Assembly: GCF_031979925.1 (NCBI RefSeq)
Contig: NZ_DALZFB010000008.1
Coordinates: forward strand, 113,659-177,658
Origin: Pseudescherichia sp031979925
GTDB taxonomy: Bacteria > Pseudomonadota > Gammaproteobacteria > Enterobacterales > Enterobacteriaceae
Length of the DNA: 64,000 nucleotides
Direction of reading: 5' to 3'
The position numbers were made by a program, and so were the translations under genes. How positions within the stretch are numbered: position 1 is the stretch's first letter; every line of letters begins with the position of its first letter. Under the pieces are notes generated by a model. The model worked only from the letters and a program-made list of their open reading frames with translations, did not search any database and had not been told where the DNA came from. Shown here in pieces: positions 7,789 to 16,850 of the stretch.

Positions 7789-8751
7789 CTAAAACGGTCG
7801 TAATCCCCTTCCGACCGGCACCGCACTCAGCCACATCACCACCGCCGCCGTTACCAGAATCACACCGCCGGCCAATGCCAGCGTTAACCAGCCCACCTGC
7901 TGCCACAGCACCGGCGTTTTATTGCCGCTCAGCCTGACCGCCAGCTGCCGAAAGCTATGCACCAGCAAGGCCAGGGTCGAGATGGTCAGCGAGGTGCCTG
8001 CCGCCATTGCCATCGCCGACGCCACTCCCCAGCTAAATACGCCGATCACCTTACTGAACAGCAGAACCATGATCGCCCCCGAACAGGGCCGCATCCCCAT
8101 CGACAGAATAATCATCAGCCGGGCGCGCCAGTCGTCACCCCGCGTTAATTGCTCGGGCGTAGGCAGATGCTGGTGGCCGCAGCCGCAGTGGGCATCATGC
8201 ACATGGTGAGGCGTAAAGGATCTAAACTGCGGCCTGCGCAGGAGAAGACGCAGCCTTTTCAGCGCTCGCCAGCAGAGCAGCATTCCCAGCGCGCCAACCA
8301 GGGCGTAGCTCCCCTTCTCCAGCCAGTAGCTGCTGAGATGCAGCTGACGGGCGGGCAGCTGGAGCAGAGTCAGCACTACCACGACCAGCGCGATGGCCAC
8401 CAGCCCCTGGAGCAGCGACGAGGCCAGGGTCAGGCCAATACTTGATTTCAGCTTTGAAGGGTGGGTGGCGAGCCAGGTGGTTATCACCACTTTACCGTGA
8501 CCCGGCCCGAGAGCGTGCAGCACCCCATAGAGAAAGCTAAACAGCAGTAGCGCTCCACCCGCCTGCGTGGGATTTGCCGCCACGCCTTTTAACAGAGCGC
8601 TCATCTGCTGATTAACTTCCCGCTGCCAGCCCGCGCTCTCCAGCATGATCTGCGGCCAGGCGTGCCAAAGCTCTATCCCGCCCACGACCGCACAGAGCAG
8701 CAGCAGGGCCAGCGGCCAGAGCGAGCGCCAGCGGGACGCACTCAACATCAC
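7789..8751 (-). CDS. NicO-family metal transporter, ZevB-like
   Basis: A 320-residue inner-membrane protein of the nickel/cobalt transporter (NicO/RcnA) superfamily. It has an N-terminal hydrophobic segment, a first conserved motif HALGPGHGKVV near residue 80, a cytosolic His/Cys-rich loop (HHVHDAHCGCGHQH, near residues 185-198), and the second motif SMGMRPCSGAI near residue 220. Its start overlaps the upstream DUF1007 gene by 4 bases. This pair matches the ZevA/ZevB zinc-acquisition system described in Haemophilus influenzae. The metal and the direction of transport here are inferred; nickel or cobalt remain possible. It is not part of the E. coli K-12 suhB-csiE interval. Confidence 0.85.
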   Translation of the reverse strand: MMLSASRWRSLWPLALLLLCAVVGGIELWHAWPQIMLESAGWQREVNQQMSALLKGVAANPTQAGGALLLFSFLYGVLHALGPGHGKVVITTWLATHPSKLKSSIGLTLASSLLQGLVAIALVVVVLTLLQLPARQLHLSSYWLEKGSYALVGALGMLLCWRALKRLRLLLRRPQFRSFTPHHVHDAHCGCGHQHLPTPEQLTRGDDWRARLMIILSMGMRPCSGAIMVLLFSKVIGVFSWGVASAMAMAAGTSLTISTLALLVHSFRQLAVRLSGNKTPVLWQQVGWLTLALAGGVILVTAAVVMWLSAVPVGRGLRPF

Positions 8752-9389
8752 TCTTTACACTCCAGGGTCACAGTCTGGGCAAACTGCTTGCCGAGATCCA
8801 TATCCTCCGGCGGAGCGTCCTCTTTATCCAGCGACTGCGCGAAGGCTAACGTATCTTCCCCTGGCGTCGGCGTATGCAACTCAGCTTTACAGCGCTTCTG
8901 TACATCGGCGGACAGCGTAACGTCACTCTTATCCTGATAGGTCATATCGACATAGTAGGTGGGATCGAAGGTGGAGAAGGTATAGCTTTGCCCGGCCAGC
9001 GGCTGCGGCGTGGCCAGCGGCAGGGTAAAGGTCAGCACCGCCTGGTGATCGACCCGGGACATGCCGTAGTGGCTGGGCCGGTTGAGAAATTTAACCCGCT
9101 GGCCGTTGTGCCAGACTTCGGTGAAGTAGTGCTGCCCCAGCACGTTGGCCATCACCTCCGCCGCCAGCTTTTTCCACACCGGCGACTCCGGCTTTGCATC
9201 ACCGGCGTCATACAGCAGATCGGCTGAGGTGATCTCATCCATCGTCCAGCGCATGTTGAGGGCCACCAGTTGCCCCCCCTCCACCACCGGCTCGGTTTGC
9301 AGACGAATAAAGCTATGGGGATGAGCCAGCGCGGGAAGCGATAAAAACGCGAAAACCAGCGCACCAGCGTACTGTTTGACTGTTTGCAT
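8748..9389 (-). CDS. DUF1007 periplasmic protein, ZevA-like
   Basis: A 213-residue DUF1007 protein. It has a signal peptide (MQTVKQYAGALVFAFLSLPALAHP) with a His right after the likely cleavage site, as in the family (HPHSFI). The domain includes LRWTMDE-like (here NMRWTMDEITSADLL) and FDPTYYVDM segments. The start overlaps nothing upstream; its 3' end overlaps the ZevB-like gene by 4 bases, so the two are translationally coupled. In H. influenzae the homologous ZevA is a periplasmic zinc-binding protein. Function here is by analogy. A structured leader precedes it. Confidence 0.85.
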   Translation of the reverse strand: MQTVKQYAGALVFAFLSLPALAHPHSFIRLQTEPVVEGGQLVALNMRWTMDEITSADLLYDAGDAKPESPVWKKLAAEVMANVLGQHYFTEVWHNGQRVKFLNRPSHYGMSRVDHQAVLTFTLPLATPQPLAGQSYTFSTFDPTYYVDMTYQDKSDVTLSADVQKRCKAELHTPTPGEDTLAFAQSLDKEDAPPEDMDLGKQFAQTVTLECKE

Positions 9390-9418
9390 GTGTTCCTTAC
9401 GAGAAAAATTCTGTGACG

Positions 9419-9460
9419 CCCTCCGGCATTCCTGAGGGAAAGCCCGCCAGGGGGGCTTCC
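9419..9460. other. Two adjacent hairpins upstream of the ZevA-like gene
   Basis: Stem CCCTC/GAGGG (9419-9423 with 9434-9438) is followed by a longer stem GGAAAGCCC/GGGCTTCC (9437-9445 with 9453-9460) in the 124-base gap between the divergent ZevA-like gene and csiE. Both can form in the minus-strand leader. They do not match any riboswitch core I know, so a regulatory role is only a possibility. Confidence 0.4.
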
Positions 9461-9513
9461 GCCACCGTATCCTTTAGCTATTCTTATCGAAACCCCTAAC
9501 TGGAATCCAGCAG

Positions 9514-10791
9514 ATGACAACCGTAACGATACCGCCATCTGTGCTCTCCAGTTCACAACGCCGCTGTCATGTACTCCTAATGCTCGCCCTGCCGGGACAA
9601 ACGGTGACACCAGATATGCTCGGCAAGCTGAACAACGTGGACGGCACAGTCACCCGGCAAGATATTGCCGACACGGGTCATGAGATCCAGCGCTACCATC
9701 GGCTGAGCATTGCCGCGCAGCAGGATGGCAGCTATCGCATTGAGGGCACGGCGCTCGACCAGCGTCTCTGTCTCGTTCACTGGCTCAAGCGCGCCATCCG
9801 CCTCTGCCCCAATTTTGTTAGCGCTCACTTTACCCCTGCGCTAAAAAGTGCCCTTAAGCAGCAGGGTATCGCCAGAACATTGTATGACGATACTAACCTG
9901 CATGCCCTGATTAATCTCTGCTCCCGTCGCCTCCAGCGGCAGTTTGAGCAGCGGGATATTCAGTTTCTCCGTCTCTATTTACAGTATTGTCTGCTTGCAC
10001 ACCAGCTTGGCTTTACGCCCGCGTTTGCGCCCCTGCAGCAGGCCTGGGCCGAAGCGCGGGCAGAGTATCTGGTTGCCCAGGAGATTATTCGCCACTGGCA
10101 GCGCCGGGTCGTTCCGATCCCGCACGTGAGCGAGCATCTCTTCCTGGCGGTACTGTTTATGCTGCTGCGCACGCCGGACCCAATCCGCGACAGCCACCAA
10201 CAGGATACCCGACTGCGGGAAGCCATCCGTTGCACCATCGAGCGCTTTCGCGCCCTCTCCGGCATGGACTTTAGCGATGAGCAGGGGCTGACCGATCAGC
10301 TCTATATCCATCTCGCGCAGGCGCTGAACCGCAGTCTGTTTGGTATCGGAATTGATGCTAGCCTGACGGAGGAGATTACTCTGCTCTACCCCAGGCTGAT
10401 GCGTACCACCCGCGAGGCGCTGATCTGTCTTGAAGAGGAGTATAACCTCTGCTTTACCCATGAGGAGGCGGGCCTGGTGGCGGTGATCTTTGGCGCGTGG
10501 CTGATGCAGGAGAGCGATCTGCACGAGAAGCAGGTGGTTCTGCTGACTGACGACGCTCCCGAGCGGGAGCGGGCTATTGAGGAGCAGCTGCGCGAGCTGA
10601 CGCTGCTGCCCCTGAATATTAAGTATCTGCCGCTCACCACCTTCCAGCAGGAGGGGGCTCCGCGTGAGGCAGCCTTGATTGTGACGCCTTACGTGACGCC
10701 GCTGCCGCTCTTCTCTGCGCCGCTGATCCATGCAGTGATCACGCTAAGCGAGCAGCAGCAGCGACACATTCGCGACATGCTGGAGTCTTAG
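9514..10791 (+). CDS. csiE: Stationary-phase inducible PRD-domain protein CsiE
   Basis: A 425-residue protein that aligns with E. coli CsiE over its full length (for example FTPALKS, LYLQYCLL, GLVAVIFGAWLMQE). The C-terminal half holds a PTS-regulation (PRD-like) domain of the transcriptional antiterminator type. In E. coli csiE is induced on entry to stationary phase under sigma-S and cAMP-CRP; its molecular job is unknown. It is divergent from the ZevA-like gene and its stop overlaps that of the convergent hcaT by 4 bases. Confidence 0.93.
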   Translation: MTTVTIPPSVLSSSQRRCHVLLMLALPGQTVTPDMLGKLNNVDGTVTRQDIADTGHEIQRYHRLSIAAQQDGSYRIEGTALDQRLCLVHWLKRAIRLCPNFVSAHFTPALKSALKQQGIARTLYDDTNLHALINLCSRRLQRQFEQRDIQFLRLYLQYCLLAHQLGFTPAFAPLQQAWAEARAEYLVAQEIIRHWQRRVVPIPHVSEHLFLAVLFMLLRTPDPIRDSHQQDTRLREAIRCTIERFRALSGMDFSDEQGLTDQLYIHLAQALNRSLFGIGIDASLTEEITLLYPRLMRTTREALICLEEEYNLCFTHEEAGLVAVIFGAWLMQESDLHEKQVVLLTDDAPERERAIEEQLRELTLLPLNIKYLPLTTFQQEGAPREAALIVTPYVTPLPLFSAPLIHAVITLSEQQQRHIRDMLES

Positions 10792-11927
10792 GCCCTGGCG
10801 GCAACGCCGGGCCGGACGAAAATGGCGGGCAGCGCGACCAGCGCCATCACCCAGAATACGCCCTGATGCAGATGCTGGAACAGGAAGCCGGCAAAGATGG
10901 TCATCACCGCAATGCTGCCCCCCATCGCTACCGCCGAATAGACAGCCTGGAGGCGGATCACCTCGCTCCCCTTGCGGGCAGCAATGTAGCGCATCGCCGC
11001 CAGATGGCAGACGGTGAAGGTCCCGCAGTGCAGCACCTGCACCACCAGCAGCCATGGCAGTGCCGTGGTCCAGCCCATCAATGCCCAGCGCACAACGCCA
11101 CATACCGCTGAGAGCAGGAGCAGATCGCGCGCGCTCCAGCGGCGGAACAGGCGATTGCTCAGCGCAAAAATAACCACCTCCGCCACCACGCCCAGCGACC
11201 AGAGGTAGCCCACCGTTGAGGCGGAGTAGCCCGCCTCTTGCCAGTAGATGGCGCTGAAGCCGTAGTAGGCGGCGTGCGCCCCCTGCAGCAGCGAGACGCA
11301 GGCAAGAAAGCGTCCGTTCTGACCGATCAGGCTGCGCCATGCAGGCCAGCCCGCGGTGGCCTGCGCCCGGCTCTCCCCGAGGGGCATCACCGACGGACGC
11401 AGCAGCATCCCGAGCAGCATGGAGATCGTTCCCAGGGTGAGCATCGCCAGGATCGCCCGGTAGTCGAAGAGGCTGACCAGCTTGCCGGTCAGCGCCGAGC
11501 CGATAACAAAAGCCACCGATCCCCACAGGCGCACCCGGCCATAGTCCATGACGATCTGCTTTTGCCAGGTGTTGGCCAGGGCGTCGGTGAGCGGTACCAG
11601 CGGTGAAAAGAAGAGGTTAAAGCCGATAATAATCACCATCAGCCAGCCAATGTGGTTTCCGGCCCAGAAGGCCAGGGCAAACAGCAGCGTCAGCAGGGCC
11701 AGCACGCGCAGGGCGAACACCAGCCGGGAGGGATCGGTGACTCGGGGAGCGATGGTCAGGCTGCCGAGAAAGCGCGCCACCAGCCCGGCCCCCAGCAGCA
11801 GGCCAATGGTCTCCGGCGTCAGGCCAGTGCCCTTGAGCCAGACGCTCCAGAAAGGTAAAAAGATGCCGTAGCTGAAAAAGTAAGTAAAGTAGCTCAGTGC
11901 CAGCCAGCGCGTTGAATGCAAAACCAT
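10788..11927 (-). CDS. hcaT: MFS transporter HcaT (putative 3-phenylpropionate permease)
   Basis: A 379-residue major facilitator protein with about 12 hydrophobic segments, nearly identical in pattern to E. coli HcaT (VLHSTRWLALSYFTYFFSYG at the start). The frame is open 22 codons further upstream, but the ATG at 11927 has a strong GGGAGGG ribosome site and gives the E. coli length. In E. coli the gene lies next to hcaREFCBD for phenylpropionate degradation; those genes are absent here, so its substrate is uncertain. It ends convergently with csiE. Confidence 0.92.
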   Translation of the reverse strand: MVLHSTRWLALSYFTYFFSYGIFLPFWSVWLKGTGLTPETIGLLLGAGLVARFLGSLTIAPRVTDPSRLVFALRVLALLTLLFALAFWAGNHIGWLMVIIIGFNLFFSPLVPLTDALANTWQKQIVMDYGRVRLWGSVAFVIGSALTGKLVSLFDYRAILAMLTLGTISMLLGMLLRPSVMPLGESRAQATAGWPAWRSLIGQNGRFLACVSLLQGAHAAYYGFSAIYWQEAGYSASTVGYLWSLGVVAEVVIFALSNRLFRRWSARDLLLLSAVCGVVRWALMGWTTALPWLLVVQVLHCGTFTVCHLAAMRYIAARKGSEVIRLQAVYSAVAMGGSIAVMTIFAGFLFQHLHQGVFWVMALVALPAIFVRPGVAARA

Positions 11928-12303
11928 GAATCCCTCCCTTTTTGGAGGCGTTAGTCTGGCGTTAAAAACGGACGGCTGCAATTTGCTTGTCACGGTTCAG
12001 CTCACATATCTGCAACTTGATGAGCTATAAAAGGGGCTAAAACAGCGAAGACCCAGGCCTTACATAAGCCAAATGATAATAAATTGTTAATTTATAGTTA
12101 CAAAATAATCAATTTTTAACATAAATAGCCATTTATAACGTAATGACATTATTGATATTTAACTTAACATTAACCTAAATTTATCTATAAATTTACATTA
12201 ATGGGCGCTGGTCACATTTAAAAATTTTGCGATACGTTTCCCCTTCCCTTCATTGCTAATCTTCTCTCCGTGACATGCCTCGGCCCCTACAAAAGGTATA
12301 ACT
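11928..12303. promoter_or_regulatory. AT-rich divergent promoter region (hcaT / sugar ABC operon)
   Basis: A 376-base gap separates the divergent hcaT and sugar-operon genes. About 12050-12220 is strongly AT-rich and contains a palindrome AAATTTA-TCTA-TAAATTT at 12177-12194. It must hold the promoters for both genes, and possibly binding sites for a regulator encoded elsewhere, since no regulator gene lies next to the operon. I could not assign a clear CRP site or specific operator. Confidence 0.5.
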
Positions 12304-13287
12304 ATGAAATTCAAACTCGCATTACTCAGCGCAGCTCTGGTTTCTGCATGCATGGTGTCCGGTACCTCGGTTGCAGCGGAGAAATATGAAATTGCCGTGG
12401 TCGCTAAGGTGACCGGCATTCCGTGGTTTAACCGTATGGAAACCGGCGTCAACGAGGCAGCGAAAAAGCTCGACGTCAACGCTTACCAGACTGGCCCTTC
12501 TACGCCGGATCCGGCTCAGCAGGTAAAGGTGATTGAGGATCTGATCGCCAAAAACGTTAACGCCATTATCGTGGTGCCTAACGACGCTAAAGTGCTGGAG
12601 CCGGTGCTGAAAAAAGCCCGCGATAAAGGCATCGTAGTGCTGACTCATGAGTCACCGGATCAGCAGATTGGCCAGTGGGATATTGAAACCATCGACAGCG
12701 AGAAGTATGCCCAGGCCAACGTCGATGAGCTGGCGAAGGATATGGGCGGCAAGGGCGGCTACGCCATCTACGTTGGCTCCCTGACGGTGCCGCTGCATAA
12801 CGCCTGGGCCGACTACGCGATTAAATATCAGAAAGAGAAATACCCGGACATGTTTGAGGTGACGTCGCGCCTGCCGGTGGCGGAGAGCATCGATAAGTCC
12901 TACTCCACCACGCTGGACCTGATGAAAACCTATCCGCAAATGAAAGGGGTGATCGGCTTTGGCTCCCTCGGCCCTATCGGTGCCGGCCAGGCGGTGCAGA
13001 AGAAACGGGCGAAAGAGAAAGTGGCCGTGGTGGGTATCGCCATGCCAGCCCAGGCCGCACCTTACCTGATGCGCGGCGATATCAAAAAAGCGCTGCTGTG
13101 GGATCCGAAAGATGCGGGCTATGCGCTGGTGACCGTTGCCGACCAGCTGCTGAAGGGTAAAGAAGTGACGTCCGATCTGACCATCGACGGTTTAGGGAAA
13201 GCCGATGTCGACATGGAGAAGAAAGTGATCCGCTTTAACAAGATCCTCGAAGTCACCAAAGATAACGCACAGTCGCTCGGTTTCTAA
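12304..13287 (+). CDS. Periplasmic sugar-binding protein of a CUT2 ABC transporter
   Basis: A 327-residue periplasmic binding protein of the ribose/autoinducer-2/rhamnose type. The signal peptide runs to about residue 25 (cleavage after TSVAA, mature EKYEIAVVAK). The two-lobed type I fold shows in VVAKVTGIPWFNRMETGV and NAIIVVPND, with acidic and aromatic residues suited to sugar binding. It is the first gene of a six-gene plus-strand operon with ATPase, two permeases, an FGGY kinase and a SIS protein. The kinase downstream argues for a catabolic sugar rather than a signal. The substrate is not known. Confidence 0.85.
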   Translation: MKFKLALLSAALVSACMVSGTSVAAEKYEIAVVAKVTGIPWFNRMETGVNEAAKKLDVNAYQTGPSTPDPAQQVKVIEDLIAKNVNAIIVVPNDAKVLEPVLKKARDKGIVVLTHESPDQQIGQWDIETIDSEKYAQANVDELAKDMGGKGGYAIYVGSLTVPLHNAWADYAIKYQKEKYPDMFEVTSRLPVAESIDKSYSTTLDLMKTYPQMKGVIGFGSLGPIGAGQAVQKKRAKEKVAVVGIAMPAQAAPYLMRGDIKKALLWDPKDAGYALVTVADQLLKGKEVTSDLTIDGLGKADVDMEKKVIRFNKILEVTKDNAQSLGF

Positions 13288-13317
13288 GGCTCTCCGCCTA
13301 CACCAGGGAACCTCAAC

Positions 13318-13374
13318 GCCGGCCGTCTGGCCGGCACACTCGTACAGAATGACTTAAGCGCCCGAACGGGCGCT
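13318..13374 (+). other. Twin hairpins between binding-protein and ATPase genes
   Basis: Two perfect stems occur in the 103-base gap: GCCGGCC/GGCCGGC at 13318-13335 (loop of 4) and AGCGCCCG/CGGGCGCT at 13357-13374 (loop of 2). No U-tract follows, so they are not simple terminators. Such stems after a binding-protein gene often stabilise its mRNA and set a high ratio to the membrane parts. The second lies about 16 bases before the ATPase start codon and could limit its translation. Confidence 0.6.
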
Positions 13375-13390
13375 CGCAGGGGTATTGTCC

Positions 13391-14899
13391 ATGGCCGACA
13401 CCACCGCATTTATCACTCTTGAGAATATCAGCAAGCAATTCCCGGGCGTGCTGGCGCTGGATAACGTGAATCTGACGCTTAAAAAAGGCGAAGTTCACTG
13501 TCTGGCAGGGCAGAACGGCTGCGGTAAGAGCACCATTATTAAAGTGATCTCCGGCGTCTATCACCCGGAAAAAGGGGCGCAGATCCAGCTCGACGGCAAA
13601 CTGTTTCACCACCTGACGCCGCAGCTCTCCGCCCACTACGGCATTCAGGTGATCTATCAGGATCTCTCCCTCTTTCCTAACTTCAGCGTGGCGGAGAACA
13701 TCGCCGTTAACCGCTATCTGCCGGGAGGCGACGTCTGGGTGAAGCGCGGCGCAATGCGCAAGCAGGCGCTGGCCGCGATGCAGCGCATCGGCGTACACAT
13801 CCACCCGGATAAAAAGGTAGAAAAACTCTCCATTGCCGACCGCCAGCTGGTGGCGATTTGCCGCGCTATCGCCGCCGACGCCCGGCTGGTGATTATGGAT
13901 GAGCCGACCGCCTCCCTCACCCGTCAGGAGGTTAACGGCCTGCTGCGGGTGGTCAACGAACTGAAAGCTGCCGGGATCTGCGTGGTATTCGTCAGCCACC
14001 GTCTCGACGAAGTGATGGAGGTGGCTGACCGCATCAGCGTCATGCGCGACGGCAAGCTGGTGGGCACCTATCCAGCAAGCCAGCTTGACAGCCACGAGCT
14101 GGCGTTCCTGATGACCGGCCAGCGTTTCCACTACAGTCCGCTGCCGGAAAAACCCTCCGCCGATCAGGAGCCCATGCTGGAGCTGCGTAACTTAAGCCGC
14201 CGGGGTAAATACCAGAACATCAACCTGTCGCTGCGCAGCGGCGAGATTGTCTCTATTGTTGGCCTGCTGGGTGCCGGGCGAACCGAGCTGTGCCTGAGCC
14301 TGTTTGGCATGACCCACCCGGAGAGCGGGGAGATGCGCATTAACGGCAAGCCGGTCATCCTGCGCAATAACCATGATGCCATTAAGCACGGGATCGGCTA
14401 CGTCTCTGAGGATCGCCTGACCCAGGGGCTGATCATGGAGCAGTCGATCTACGACAACACCATCGTCACGGTGTACGACAAGCTGCATACCCGTAGCGGC
14501 ATGCTGGATCACGGTAAGGCGAAAAAGCTGGTGGCCGATCTGATCCGCAACCTGAATATCAAAGTCTCCGATCCGCAGCTGCCGGTGAAAACCCTCTCCG
14601 GCGGCAACGCCCAACGGATCGCCATCGCAAAATGGGTCGCGACCGATCCGCGCATCCTGATCCTCGACTCGCCCACCGTCGGAGTGGATATCGCCAATAA
14701 AGAGGGGATCTACCAGATCGCCCGCGATCTGGCGGAACAGGGGATGGCGGTGCTGATGATTTGCGATGAGATCCCGGAAGCCTATTACAACAGCCATCGC
14801 GTGCTGGTCATGCGCCGCGGCAAGCTGGTCGCAGAGTTTAATCCGCATCGCTGTACTGAACAGGAGATTGCTGAAGTGGTTGAGGTGATCCATGAATAA
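13391..14899 (+). CDS. Sugar ABC transporter, dual ATPase subunit (CUT2)
   Basis: A 502-residue protein with two fused ABC domains. The first has a canonical Walker A (GQNGCGKST, near residue 40), signature-like EKLSIADRQLVAI and Walker B (LVIMDEPTAS). The second has the degenerate Walker A GLLGAGRTE typical of RbsA/AraG-type proteins, then LSGGNAQRIAIAKW. The frame opens at a TTG two codons earlier; the ATG at 13391 follows an AGGGG ribosome site. It overlaps the first permease gene by 8 bases. It powers import of the unknown sugar. Confidence 0.88.
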   Translation: MADTTAFITLENISKQFPGVLALDNVNLTLKKGEVHCLAGQNGCGKSTIIKVISGVYHPEKGAQIQLDGKLFHHLTPQLSAHYGIQVIYQDLSLFPNFSVAENIAVNRYLPGGDVWVKRGAMRKQALAAMQRIGVHIHPDKKVEKLSIADRQLVAICRAIAADARLVIMDEPTASLTRQEVNGLLRVVNELKAAGICVVFVSHRLDEVMEVADRISVMRDGKLVGTYPASQLDSHELAFLMTGQRFHYSPLPEKPSADQEPMLELRNLSRRGKYQNINLSLRSGEIVSIVGLLGAGRTELCLSLFGMTHPESGEMRINGKPVILRNNHDAIKHGIGYVSEDRLTQGLIMEQSIYDNTIVTVYDKLHTRSGMLDHGKAKKLVADLIRNLNIKVSDPQLPVKTLSGGNAQRIAIAKWVATDPRILILDSPTVGVDIANKEGIYQIARDLAEQGMAVLMICDEIPEAYYNSHRVLVMRRGKLVAEFNPHRCTEQEIAEVVEVIHE

Positions 14900-15878
14900 C
14901 AGACTTTCCCGCCTGGTCGGGCAACATGAGTTCTGGCTTGGGCTGCTGGTCGTGGCGCTTGCGGTCGGACTGAGCGTCAGCACCGACGAGTTTTTCTCGC
15001 TGGGCAACCTGACGGACGTCGCCACCAGCTACGCCATTCTCGGGATCCTCGCCTGCGGCCTGTTCGTAGTGCTGATCTCCGGCGGGATCGATATCTCCTT
15101 CCCGGCCATGACCGCCATTGCCCAGTATGCCATGGCGAGCTGGGTCATTGCCCACGGCGGCAACTTTGCCCTGGCGCTGGTGCTGGCTATGGTCGTCGGG
15201 CTGCTGCTCGGGCTTATCAACGGATTCCTGGTCTACTGGCTGCGGGTTCCGGCGATCATCATTACCATCGCCACGCTCAACGTCTACTATGGCCTGCTGG
15301 TTTACGCTACCAAAGGCACCTGGCTGTACGGCTTCCCGGACTGGTTTATGAACGGCATCAACTGGCTGTCGTTCACCGCCGCCGACGGCTATGACTATGG
15401 TCTTACCCTGCCCCTGCTCTGCCTGGCAGCGGTCATTATTTTCACCGCCGTGCTGATGAACTTTACCCGCCTCGGCCGCCAGATTTACGCCATGGGCGGC
15501 AACCGCGATGCCGCTTCGCGTCTGGGGCTGAACCTGCTCAAGCTGCACTTCTACGTCTACGGCTACATGGGCATTCTCGCCGGGGTTGCCGCCGTGGTGC
15601 AGGCCCAGATCACCCAGTCCGTTGCCCCCAACTCTCTGCTCGGTTATGAGCTGACGGTGCTGGCGGCGGTGGTGCTGGGCGGGACCAGTATGAGCGGCGG
15701 ACGCGGTACCTTAACCGGCACGCTGCTTGGGGTAGTCCTGCTGGCCTTTTTGCAGAACGGCCTGACACTGCTGAGCGTCTCCTCTTACTGGCACACCGTA
15801 TTCAGCGGCGTCATTATCCTGGTCAGCATCAGCGCCACGGCCTGGAATGAAAAACGCAAACTTGCAAGGGAGCTTTGA
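14892..15878 (+). CDS. Sugar ABC transporter permease 1 (CUT2)
   Basis: A 328-residue membrane protein of the RbsC/AraH/LsrC family with about 8-10 hydrophobic segments. Diagnostic motifs are GGIDISFPAMTA near residue 62 and VVLGGTSMSGGRGTL near residue 258, the loop that contacts the ATPase. It overlaps the ATPase gene by 8 bases and is followed 1 base later by the second permease gene, so the two probably form a heterodimeric channel. Nothing points to a particular sugar. Confidence 0.88.
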   Translation: MNNRLSRLVGQHEFWLGLLVVALAVGLSVSTDEFFSLGNLTDVATSYAILGILACGLFVVLISGGIDISFPAMTAIAQYAMASWVIAHGGNFALALVLAMVVGLLLGLINGFLVYWLRVPAIIITIATLNVYYGLLVYATKGTWLYGFPDWFMNGINWLSFTAADGYDYGLTLPLLCLAAVIIFTAVLMNFTRLGRQIYAMGGNRDAASRLGLNLLKLHFYVYGYMGILAGVAAVVQAQITQSVAPNSLLGYELTVLAAVVLGGTSMSGGRGTLTGTLLGVVLLAFLQNGLTLLSVSSYWHTVFSGVIILVSISATAWNEKRKLAREL

Positions 15879-15879
15879 A

Positions 15880-16833
15880 ATGAAAGCCATCGCACGACTT
15901 CTACCCGGTGATGCCATCATCCGCCTGCAGTGCGTGATTATTATCGTCGTCGCCGTGGTCTTCTCGGCACTGCTGGGCAGCCGCTTCTTCAGCGCCGCTA
16001 ACTTCCAGTCCATCAGCTCCCAACTGCCGATCCTTGGCATGCTGGCGCTGGGGATGGGCATCACCATGCTCACCGGCGGCATCAACCTGTCGATCATCGC
16101 CGGGGCCAACGCCTGCTCGCTGGTGATGGCGGCAGTGATCGTCAGCCATCCAGACAATCCGCTGTTTCTGGCGCTGGCCCTGCTGGCCGGGGCGGCGGTC
16201 GCGGTAGCGATCGGCACGCTGAACGGGGCGCTGATCGCCTGGGTAGGCGTATCACCTATCCTCGCCACGCTCGGCACCATGACGCTGATCTCCGGCCTCA
16301 ATATTCTGCTCTCTAACGGGACGGTGATCTCCGGCTTCCCGGCAGCGATCCAGTTCCTGGGTAACGCTACTGTCCTCGGCATCCCCGTGGCGCTGCTGCT
16401 CTTTTTAGGCGTGGCGGTGCTGCTGTGGGTGCTGCTGGAGCACACCACTCTCGGGCGCAGCCTCTACCTGGTTGGATCCAACGAGCAGGCCACGCGCTAC
16501 AGCGGCGTGAATACCGTGCGCGTGCAGATTGCGGTGTATGTCATCTCCGCTCTGCTCGGCTGGGCCGCCGCCATTTTGATGATGGCAAAATTTAACTCGG
16601 CGAAGGCGGGCTACGGTGAATCCTATCTGCTGGTGACCATTCTTGCCTCGGTGCTTGGCGGCATCAACCCCGACGGCGGATTTGGCCGCATCGTCGGCCT
16701 GGTGCTGGCCCTCATCGTGCTACAGATGCTGGAAAGTGGCTTTAACCTGCTGGGGATCAGCAGCTATCTGACGATGGCGCTGTGGGGCGCGGTGCTGATC
16801 CTCTTTATCGCATTACAGAATCGTAAAGCCTGA
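15880..16833 (+). CDS. Sugar ABC transporter permease 2 (CUT2)
   Basis: A 317-residue permease related to the previous gene product but clearly diverged. It carries GGINLSIIAGANA near residue 63 and ASVLGGINPDGGFGRI near residue 255. The frame opens 11 codons earlier, inside the first permease gene; the ATG at 15880 was chosen because it has an AGGGAGC ribosome site and lies 1 base after the upstream stop. Two different permeases suggest a heterodimer, as in LsrCD. The FGGY kinase follows 17 bases later. Confidence 0.87.
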   Translation: MKAIARLLPGDAIIRLQCVIIIVVAVVFSALLGSRFFSAANFQSISSQLPILGMLALGMGITMLTGGINLSIIAGANACSLVMAAVIVSHPDNPLFLALALLAGAAVAVAIGTLNGALIAWVGVSPILATLGTMTLISGLNILLSNGTVISGFPAAIQFLGNATVLGIPVALLLFLGVAVLLWVLLEHTTLGRSLYLVGSNEQATRYSGVNTVRVQIAVYVISALLGWAAAILMMAKFNSAKAGYGESYLLVTILASVLGGINPDGGFGRIVGLVLALIVLQMLESGFNLLGISSYLTMALWGAVLILFIALQNRKA

Positions 16834-16850
16834 TTTCAGGAGAACAAATT

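Noticed and set aside
9390..9513. Possible riboswitch upstream of the ZevA-like gene
   Set aside because: Two hairpins are present, but the cores of the NiCo, yybP-ykoY and cobalamin riboswitches are not. Kept only as an unassigned structured leader.
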